This document shows positions 52,326 through 60,913 of a DNA stretch of 64,000 bases, piece by piece. Location: assembly GCA_008330645.1 (NCBI GenBank), contig VLTN01000045.1:124001-188000 (forward strand). Direction: 5' to 3'. Origin of the DNA: Cafeteria roenbergensis (taxonomy: Eukaryota; Sar; Bigyra; Bicosoecida; Cafeteriaceae). A program made the translations under genes and the position numbers. Every line of letters begins with the position of its first letter. Position 1 is the stretch's first letter. Below the pieces are notes generated by a model, which did no database searches, was not told the origin of the DNA, and was given only the letters and a program-made list of their open reading frames with translations.

Positions 52326-55253
52326 ATGGGGAGGCGCATTCTACTGGCAGTGGCTGTGGCATGGATGGCCGCCTCTGCGCTGGGGCAGCAGGGCTCTCGC
52401 CTGCCCGTCGCAGACTGGCGGCGAGGCCTGCTGGTCATGGGGGCGGTCACTCGCACCTCAGCCCGCTTCATTGCTGAGGCGGCCAGCACCGCCCCAGACG
52501 GCGCGGAGTACGACCTCACTGTTGTGGAGCTGGATGCCTCGAAGGAGGACACCAGCGGCCTGGACGGCACGCTTGAGCAGCTTCCCGGCGCCGTGGTGCT
52601 GCGCACTTCGGGCGTGCGCCTTGCGCACCGGCCGCGGGTGAGCCTTGCACTGCGAACACGCACCACATCTCTGCCTGATCATGATCCTGTTGCGCTTGGG
52701 TGGCTGCCTTGTTTCGCCGCGAGCGGGCCTGTCGCTGTTCCGCCTCGAAGTCGCATTCCGTTCGCAGGCGATCGAGTTGCAGCAGCTGAGCCCTGACTCA
52801 TGGTACCAGGCTTGCGTCTCGAGCATGGGTTGTGTTGTGTTCAAGACGTTTCCCGGCGAGACCAAACAGCCTGCCCCGCGCACGTGCCGAGGCGGGCTGG
52901 CCTGCGGACAGCACAGCACTTTCTTCGTCAGTTGCGACCGCTGGGTTGAGGACGGCGACGACGATATGTGGGCCACGTTCATCGGGAAGGAGCAGCTTGG
53001 CCCGGGCAGCATCCGCAGCGTGAACCGCACCGCGGCGGCGCCACAGGACACGCCTGCGCTTGCGTTTGTGCACCTGGGAGATCAGGTGTATATGGACGGA
53101 GTCGTCGCGGCAGCGCTCGCTTCCACAGAGTCGCTCCCCCTCGATGCTCTCGTAGAGCGCTTCCGGGCATTCTACCGCGCCTCCTGGGGCCGCCCTGCCA
53201 TGCGGCAGGTGCTGCGCCGCGGCGCACACTTCTTGTGAGGGTTGTGCCGGGACCGGCCGGCAGCAGGCACGCGCACGCAGCCCTGCACCGTCAGCGGCAA
53301 CTGGGCCGCAGCCCTCGAGCACCAACGCTGGGGTGCGGTCGCCCCGTGGCTGCCCCGCGCTGACTGCCGTGCCCCGGCTGTGTCTCACCGCAGCCGTTTG
53401 TGTCGGCCGGTGCCCCTCAGTTGCCTCCAGGGGCGGGCAGCCGAGATGGCTGCTCTGCCACCCCCCTCCGCCCTGTCCCCTCAACTTCTCTCACCCGCTC
53501 CCTGTTCAACCCGCCCTTCCGCAGCCTGGCCGATGACCACGACTTCTTCAACAACGCCCGCGCCGACCACCGGAGCCTCGCTCACGAAATCGCCGGCGAG
53601 CACGATGCCCGCCTCTTCATCCGCCACACCGTTAGCGGCAACGTGCACTTCAACGATATTGCTTTGGCAGGATACATTGCGTTCGCAGAGTACCAGCTCC
53701 AGACCCAGCGCGACATCTCTGGGCTTGACGAGACCCAGCCACGGACGCTGTATGTGACCGTTGGCTCAACGCCCGCTTCAACACCAGCGTCCATCCCAGA
53801 GGCAGACGCCGGCGCCGCCCCCGAGGCCCTTTCCACAGCGGAGGCAGATTCGGTCTTCAACTCCTCTCTTCTGGACGCCGAGATCTTCCGGCACGTCACT
53901 GACACGTACAACCTCACGGGCACGGGGGAGGCAGCGGCCGAGTTCACCATGGCGCCCGAGACGGCGCTCGCGCCGTCCGAGACCAGCCACTCCTTCCAGC
54001 TGGGGACCACCGCCTACCTGCTGATGGACTCGCGGATCCCCCGCCTCTTCGCGTCCGACCCCAACGGGGACGAGCACCCCATCCTTTCGAACGCAACGCT
54101 GCTGGCCGTGCTGCGCGAGCTGCGCGCGTTCGAGCAGGACTCCGCCGTGTCGGAGGTGGTGGTGGCCGCTTCCATCCCGCTGGTGTGGATGGACGAAGTG
54201 TTTGCACAGCTCGCAAACTTTTGGGAGAAGGAGCGGTACACTGCCCACCCGGTCGAGCAGGCGGGGTTCGTAGCCCTTCTGGAGCTGCTGGCCGCATCGT
54301 CCAAGACGCACCTGCTCGTGGGAGGAGACGTGCACGTGCAGGCTCAGTCCTGGGCCTGCCGCAGCAGCTCCGTGCTGATGGATACCCCCGTGTACGCCAA
54401 GGCCGCGGCGCTCTTGGCGGGCGTGCTCCGGGAGGCTGGCCACAACTCGGCGGCCGCTGCGGTGGCGGCGTCGGCGACCAACCCCGACGCGGTGCTCGCG
54501 GCTGTGGCTGGCGTGATGGCTGGCCACCCCGTCCGGCCCCGCAGAGACGCGTGCCTCACGCAGGTGGTAACCAGCGGTGTCACAGTCGGCAGCTCCACCC
54601 GCGGCGAGCACATCGTGGCGCTCTACAACGGCGCCCTCCGCTGGGTCAACCACATCCGTGTCGGCCCGTGGGCTGGAAGGCTGTCTGACATTGCAATGGT
54701 CAACAACTACCTTCGTATTGACTCGGGAGACGCCGCCACAGAGGCCGCGGTGCGCAGCGAAACGAGCCTGTGGTGGAGTCCAGCCTCCCCAGACAGCGCT
54801 GCCCCCGCCCGGTGGGAGAAGAGCGAGCTGTACTCGCCGCTCTCTTGCACAGCTCTGCGGTCCGGCCCCGAGGGCGCTGCGGTGGCCTGGATCGGTGCCG
54901 CCAACGCCTCGGCGCCGCGGTTCGACGGCTCGGTCGAGGAGTGGGAGCGAGCCCTGCGCCTCCAGGCCAGCAGCGTGCGTCATGCGCAGGGCGTGAACGC
55001 GGTGGCCGACGACCAGGACGGCGTCGAGTGCGACTGCGGGGCGGTGCCTGCCTCCAGGGTCACTCTGTCCTCCTGCCGGCGTCGCTCCAGAACCGACGAG
55101 AACATGGCGCAGGACCTGGTGGACTTTAGCAAGCCGGTGTGGACCAACATCGGGATCATCCTGCTCGTGGTCGTCGTCGTTGCGTACCAGGCCGTGTGGT
55201 TTGTCCTTGCTCGGGTCGTGGCTGTCGCTGGAGCTGCGACTGGTGTGTGGTAG
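52326..55253 (+). CDS. PhoD-like metallophosphatase, secreted and membrane anchored
   Basis: Exons 52326-52637, 52768-53234 and 53525-55253 join in phase to 835 residues. A signal peptide (MGRRILLAVAVAWMAASALG) is followed by an N-terminal PhoD-type domain and the phosphatase core: AFVHLGDQVYMD, ADDHDFFNNARADH and the C-terminal metal motif LLVGGDVHVQAQSW. PhoD enzymes are Ca/Fe-dependent phosphodiesterases or alkaline phosphatases that release phosphate from organic esters. Near the C-terminus a hydrophobic segment (IGIILLVVVVVAYQAVWFVL) should anchor it, leaving the enzyme on the outside. Several NxS/T sites lie in the core. A phosphate-scavenging role is inference. Confidence 0.87.
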
Positions 55254-55728
55254 CGGGGAGGTGTGGCATGCTGGCTGTGCTGCAGCTGGAGGCGCTGGGG
55301 AAGCGCGCGTTGGGGGGGGTGGAAGGAGGCGATAAAGGCCCGCCTTTGCACGGGTCGGGTTCGCTTGCAACGAAGTGGGGAAGGGGGGAGGGATGGGGGG
55401 GGGGGGTGCTGCCAGAGAGGCGAGTGATGCGCCGTCCCGCGACAGACCACTGATGCAGTTTTACTGCAGCGACAGCCTTGTGTGTTCGTGTGTGTGTGCG
55501 TGCGTTTGTGGTAGTTGAAGCAGCGTGGGGTGCTGACGCCACAAGCGCCCGGCTGGCGAGACTGCATACAGCCCCGATTCGCAAACTGCCGCTGCACACA
55601 GGGGTTTGGCCGGTCGTCCGACCGTGGCCATGCGTGCTTCCCCACCACCGCGCCAGAGCGGCGGCCGGCCATGGCTGCACGCCTGCAGATGCACGCTTGA
55701 CCAGGTCGGGACGCGTGCCAGCAAGCGC
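55254..55728. other. convergent 3' intergenic region with G and GT tracts
   Basis: 475 bp between the PhoD-like stop and the gamma-SNAP stop. It contains short G runs and an imperfect (GT)n stretch near 55478-55510. No gene is seen. Confidence 0.5.
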
Positions 55729-56017
55729 TCAGAGCAGATCGTCATCAAAGTCCCCCTCGTCGTCCGCCGTCGGCTTGTCGGCATCCGCAGCCGGCGCCTC
55801 GTCGTCAGCAGCGGGCGCCTCGTCGTCGGCAGCCGGCATGTCATCGTCGGCAGCCGGCGCCTCGTCGGCGGCGGCCGGCTCCTCGTCGTCAGCAGCTGCA
55901 GCGGCACCGGCCGCCGGCTCGTCGGGAGATGCTGCGAGCGCGGCGTCGTCGGCATCGAGCTCCAAATCGCTGTCATGGGCGTTGAAATCGTCGTCCTCGC
56001 CCTCGCCCTCGCCCTCG

Positions 56018-56052
<35 letters not shown>

Positions 56053-57656
56053 CGGATCTTGGCGAGCTGCGGGCTTTGCTGGCGCGGCAAAGAGGGCTGC
56101 ACGCGCCTCTCTGTCCTCCGCCTCAGCAGCAGCGCTGGCAGCGGCCCCTGCGCCGGACGACGCGGCTGCCGCACCGGCGCCGAACTCCGTCACGGTGACG
56201 GTGCCAAGCCCTTCGATCTCCATTGTGCGGGTCCCGCTCGCCGCGACCGCCGCGCCAGTCGCGCTCTGTCCCTTGGCCGCTTTCATGGCTGCGGCCCTGC
56301 GGTCAGCAGCGGCGTCGGAGCGCGACGCTGCGCCGGCAGCAGCCGAAGCAGCCGCGCCACCGCTGGCCGTGCCGGCGTCGTCCGCAAGCTCGTCGTGACC
56401 CTCTGGCTTGAGCGCGCGGGCCAGCGTGGTGATGCTGTGGTCGAGGTAGCCGAATGGACGCTTGCTAGTGACCTCGCGAAGCGCCTTCTCGTCCATCGAC
56501 TTGTACGCCTGCAGCGGCAACGGAAGAAGGAGAGGGGAGCGGAGGGGAGCTGGAGGGGGCGGGAGGGGGGTGCAGTGGCAACAGTGCGTCCGCTGGCCAG
56601 GCGGGGCGTGTCAGGGGGAGCACAGCGGCCCCACCACCACCAGGGAGCATGTGACGCGGAACGGTCCGTGCAGCGGGTCGCTGGCGCTGGCTAGTGCAGA
56701 GCGGGCGAAGCGGCGGCACGCTGGAAGCGCCCGCAACTCACCGTGATGAGGTCGTCAGCGAGCGCGCCGTCGCGGCCGTGGAGGAAGCCCTCAATTGAGA
56801 GCCCCGCCTCAAACTCCTGGCGGGCGGCCACCTCGTCGCCGGCGTGCAGCAGCAGCACCACCCTGGAGAGCACGACGGAGTGCTGGTTCTCCTTCTGCCC
56901 GAGCCGGCCGTAGAACGTCAGCAGCCGGGCATACACCGCCATGGCCCCCTTGTGGAAGCCCAGCTTGACCAGCTCGTTCGCGCCCTCGCGCAGGGGCTTG
57001 GTGGCGTAGGTTGCCCGGTCGGGCTTGGCGTCGAAGAGGTCGGCGGCCGCCAGGTACTGGCGCTCGGCCTCAGCCGCGTTGCCGGAGCGCGCGCTTGCCC
57101 GAGCAGCCATGGCCATGCTTTCCGCCGCGCGAACCAGGTCGGGCTCCTTGAGGTACGCCGCGCTGACCTTCTCGAACAGCACGGACGCGCGAGCCTGCGC
57201 GTCCTTGCCTTCCATGGAATCCATGGCCTTTGCTGCCTTGCCCAGGTTCACGGCTGCCGAGGTGAGCTGCCCGTCGGCCGAGGCCGCGTCGGCGGCAGTG
57301 ATCCAGCACTCAACCGCATCCGCGGGGCGCCTTGCGCGCTGGAACGCGTCTCCTGCCCTGCCGTAGGCCGATGCGGCGGCCAAGAGGTCCGGCTTCCACT
57401 TGAACAAGCCCGTCGACATGCTGTGAGACAGGCAGTGAAGGCAAAGCGCCCGGGCAACAGGCAAGCGCATTGGAGCCAGCCAGCAGGCGCACGAGACCCA
57501 CGCGGCCCGCACCTGTTGCAGCAGGCGCCGCGCGGCGCAGTGTTCGAGGGCTTGCAGCTTGTTCCGCGGCGCCGTCGCTGCCCCCGACCATTCGGCCCCC
57601 GCCGCTCACGCCTGGGCGCCACGCTTGCGCTCGCTCTCTGCCTCTGCGAGGGCCAT
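55729..57656 (-). CDS. NAPG: gamma-SNAP with long acidic tail
   Basis: The two main exons, from about 57420 to 56742 and 56508-55729, flank a 233-nt intron and follow gamma-SNAP: TGLFKWKPDLLAAASAYGRA (human TGFLKWKPDYDSAASEYGKA), the TPR-like helical solenoid, then DDLIT-AYKSMDEKALREVTS and TTLARALK (human LLQAYDEQDEEQLLRVCRS and AISLK). SNAPs load NSF onto SNARE complexes for disassembly. The 5' end is unresolved: ATG 57656 (MALAEAESERK) is the best start, and a middle exon near 57540-57600 reading NKLQALEHCAARRLLQQ matches helix 1, but the splice sites there are not certain. About 150 C-terminal residues are an added acidic, repetitive tail absent from the 312-residue human protein. Confidence 0.82.
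55797..55905. repeat. 21-bp tandem repeat in coding sequence (about 5 copies)
   Basis: Degenerate units like GCCTCGTCGTCGGCAGCCGG encode repeated Pro-Ala-Ala-Asp-Asp-Glu-Ala units in the gamma-SNAP tail. Confidence 0.75.
55996..56040. repeat. hexanucleotide repeat (CCCTCG)n in coding sequence
   Basis: About six CCCTCG/GCCCTC units encode an alternating Glu-Gly run in the gamma-SNAP tail. Confidence 0.8.
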
Positions 57657-57990
57657 GGTCCTCTCTGCTGGAGTGCAGCGAGTGTGGGTGGCGGGCGATT
57701 GCTCACGGCTTGCGCGCCATTCCGCAGCGCGGCTCTGCTGCAGGCTGCAGTTGAAGCATCGAGTGCGCCGTGGGCGAGCGCGCTGCCTCGCCCGAAGGCA
57801 CGTCAGCGGCCGCCCGCCAGCAAGACACTGCGGCCTCGCCACAGCCACGGCCTGGGACCACACAATGCGCCGAATGGCCACGCAGCCAGAGCCGCAGACC
57901 CCGGGGATTTCGCGCAGCCCCGGAGCAGAGCGGACGCCAGCCAGGGCAACCAGCGGACCGAGCCCTGCGCCTCCGCAGGTGGCCGGCCCC
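57657..57990. other. intergenic, 334 bp
   Basis: Between the EttA-like stop and the proposed gamma-SNAP start, both on the minus strand. It holds the GCTCTGC element at 57732; nothing else is seen. Confidence 0.4.
57732..57738. promoter_or_regulatory. GCTCTGC element upstream of gamma-SNAP
   Basis: Lies 76 nt upstream of ATG 57656; this spacing agrees with the other genes and supports that start. Confidence 0.4.
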
Positions 57991-60591
57991 TTATGTGAAG
58001 TTCTTGGCGGCGGCGGAGCGCTGGCTGCCGTCCAGGCGCGCCTTGGCTCTGGCGTGAAGCTCCGGGTGGTTCTCCTTGCGGTAGCGCTCGTACGCGGAGA
58101 AGGAGCCGGGGAACCAGACGACGTCGCCCTCGCCCTCGAACGACACTGTGTGCGTGCAGATCCTGTCGAGGAAGAAGCGGTCGTGGCTGACAATGAACGC
58201 GCAGCCGTTGTACTCCTCGAGGGCCTCCTCCAGGGAGCGCAGGGTGTCGACGTCGAGGTCGTTGGTCGGCTCGTCCAGGATGAGCACGTTGCAGGGGCGC
58301 TTGAGCGTGCGTGCCAGGTGGACGCGCGACCGCTCGCCGCCCGACAGGGCCTTGACGGGCTTCTTGGCCATGGGGCCGAGGTTGAACTTGGACAGCCAGG
58401 CCATGACAGGGACGGGCCGGGAGAGGCCGACATCAATCTCCGTCAATCCTTCCGAAATGACCGACCCGACTGACTCCTCGGGGGGCAAGTAGCGAGACTG
58501 CTCGACGTGCCCGAGCTGGACGAGCTTGCCAACCTCAATCTCGCCCGAGTCCGGCTGCAGCTCCCCGGCGATGAGACGCATCAGAGTTGACTTGCCCGTG
58601 CCGTTGGGCCCCACCACGCCGACGATGGACCCGGGGGCCAGGTTGAACGACAGCTTCTTGATGAGCGTGCGCCCGTCCGGGATGGTGACGCAAATGTCCT
58701 TCATCCGCACGATCGGGGAGCCAATGCGCGGGGCGGGCGGGATCGCGATGGCGCCGGACAGGAAGCGCTTCTCGGACCGCAGGCGCATGTCGTCCTCCTT
58801 GGCGGTCTCGAACGCCTTGATTCGGGCCTTGCTCTTCTTCTGCTGGCCCTTGGTGCCCTGCGAGCAAGCGGGCGCATTGAGAGGGGCAGCGCGGGTTCAG
58901 ACGGCGGCGCGGATACGGTCGGCGGCGCGGATCCGGTCGGCGGCGCGGATCCGGTCGGCGGCGCGGATCCGGTCGGCGGCGCGGATACGGTTGGCGGCGC
59001 GGATACGGTCGGCGGCGCGGATACGGTCGGCGGCGCGGATACGGTCGGCGGCGCGGATACGGTCGGCGGCGCGGATACGGTCGGCGGCGCGGATACGGTC
59101 GGCGGCGCGGATACGGTCGGCGGCGCGGATACGGTCGGCGGCGTGAATAAGGTCGGCGGCGTGAATACGGTCGGCGGCGCGAGGCAGGGCGGATACGGTC
59201 GAGCGAAGCTCATCGCCCCGGCCCGGCCCACCCCCGACAAGGGGCGCAAGCCGAGCCCTCCCGCGTTCGCCCCCGCAGCGCAACACCTTGTCCCCTGCCC
59301 CCCCCGCCCCCCCCGCCTCTGGCCCGGGGCCTTGGCGCGTCGCTCACCTGGCGAATCCACTCGAGCTCCTCCTGCATGGCCCGCACTCGTTTCGCGTCCG
59401 TCTTTGCCTCTAGCGCCATTCGCTGCTGCTTCTTGTCCAGCCAGGTGGAGTAGTTTCCGGCGTACGCAAAGAGGTTCGCCCTGTCCACCTCCAGGATCCA
59501 GCCGGCGACCTGGTTGAGGAAGTACCGGTCGTGGGTGATTGCGAGCACGGTGCCCCTGTAATTCCCCAGGTAGTCCTCGAGCCAGCGAACGCTCTCGGCG
59601 TCGAGGTGGTTGGTGGGCTCGTCTAGCAGCAGCACGTCAGGCTGCTCCAGCAGCAGGCGGCACAACGCCACTCTGCGCTTCTCCCCGCCGGACAGGCTGG
59701 CGACGTCGGCCGAGTCGTCCGGGACGTTGAGCGCCCCCTTCGCGATGGCGACGAGGTGGTCGAGGCTCCAGCAGTCCAGGGCGTCGATCTGCTCCTGGAC
59801 CTCGGCTTGCTCCGCCATCAGCTGCGGGGCGGCAAGGCAAGGCAAGGGCGGGGGCGGGGGCGAGCAGGGGAAGTGGCGCCGCGGCGGGGGCGAGCAGGGG
59901 CACGGCCGCGGCGAGCAGGAGCACGGCCGGGATGCGCGGAACGGCAGCACGCGCGAGGCAGGCGGCTGGGGCGCTCGGCAATTGCAGGCGCGGCCGGGCG
60001 CGACGGCCGTCGCACCTTGTCGAAGTCGGCGTCAGGGTCGGCCATGGCCTCCGAGATGGCGTTGAAGCGGTCCAGCAGGTCCGTCTTGAACCGCAGGCCT
60101 TCCATGATGTTTCCGTGCACGTCCTTGGTCGGGTCCAGCTCAGGCTCCTGGGCCAGGTGGCCGATGCGCAGGCCGTCTTTGCGCCACACGTCGCCGTCGA
60201 ACTCCCTGTCAGCCCCCGCGAGCATCTTGAGCAGCGTCGACTTGCCCGCGCCGTTAGGGCCCACGATGCCGATCTTGGCACCGTCCAGGAACGACGCCGA
60301 CACGTCCTTGAAGATGACGCGGTCGCCGGGCAGCACCTTGGTCACCCCGTTCACTGTCATGACCTGCTCCGTGGACGCGTACGTCGGTTGCGCGCCCCCG
60401 GCCCCGCCCGAAGCCCACCTCGCATGGGCACCCCCGCTTCCCGCCTCTCCCCACACCGCAGAGGCCAGCCCAAGCAGGCTGGTCGCTGCGGCGGGCGCAA
60501 AAGTCGGCCGGGCAACTCGCGCACACCGCAAGCGGGCGGCCTGAGCGGCACAGCCGGCCCGCGACCCGGCGCGCGCCGCTGCTCGGAGCAT
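57991..60591 (-). CDS. ettA: EttA-type ABC-F ATPase with mitochondrial presequence
   Basis: Exons 60591-60016, 59821-59348 and 58857-57991 join in phase 0 to 638 residues. After about 75 residues of presequence (MLRAAARAGSRAGCAAQAAR, Arg/Ala-rich) the two ABC domains follow bacterial EttA closely: GPNGAGKST near 111-119, PDADFDK, LSGGEKRRVALCRLLLEQPD, LLLDEPTNHLDAESVRWLED, ITHDRYFLNQVAGWILE, ELEWIRQGTKGQQKKSKARI, GPNGTGKST, LSGGERSRVHLART and DEPTNDLDVDTLR. EttA binds the ribosomal E site and gates entry into elongation according to ATP level. Here it probably acts on organellar ribosomes. The frame open beyond 60591 would need a GTG start. Introns are 194 and 490 nt; the second carries a minisatellite. 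Confidence 0.93.
58903..59200. repeat. 18-bp minisatellite, 15 full copies, in an intron
   Basis: Unit GGCGGCGCGGATACGGTC repeats without gaps from 58903 to 59172, with variants (GATCCG in copies 2-4, GTGAATAAGG and GTGAATACGG in copies 14-15), then a degenerate copy to about 59200. It lies wholly within the 490-nt second intron of the EttA-like gene. Because 18 is a multiple of three, it is open on both strands (a repeated Ser-Ala-Ala-Arg-Ile-Arg reading), but splicing of the conserved host frame shows it is intronic. Confidence 0.92.
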
Positions 60592-60913
60592 ACCGGCAAG
60601 CCCGCCGCCTGCAAGTGGGCTCTGGTCAGCCCCCGAAGGCACCGGCGCACGCGCTTGAGCAGGGAACTGCAGAGCTCATGGGCAATCGCAGCCGCGGCAA
60701 CCCGTGTCCGACGGCCAGCTTGTCGCCAGCGCGCTGGACGCGGCACAGCAGTGGGCTTAACCGACCCACAAGTGGCCGCCCCTCCCCAACTGGACTCGGC
60801 CGGCGCCTTTGCCTGGCCTCGCGCCCCGCTGGCCGCGTCCCCAGCCAGCACTGCGAAGGTGCAAGCGCGCGCTCCGAGTCTCTCGCGGGCAACGACACAA
60901 GCGCTGGTCCAGC
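60592..60913. other. head-to-head intergenic region
   Basis: 322 bp between the divergent EttA-like and histidine kinase starts. It holds GCAGAGC at 60669-60675. No gene is seen. Confidence 0.45.
60669..60675. promoter_or_regulatory. GCAGAGC element upstream of the EttA-like gene
   Basis: Lies 78 nt upstream of the EttA-like start codon (60591). Confidence 0.45.

Noticed and set aside
58526-59146. Open frame with a repeated six-residue Ala-Ala-Arg-Ile-Arg-Ser unit
   Set aside because: It reads through the EttA exon in antisense and then the intronic minisatellite; the repeat is in frame only because the unit is 18 bp.
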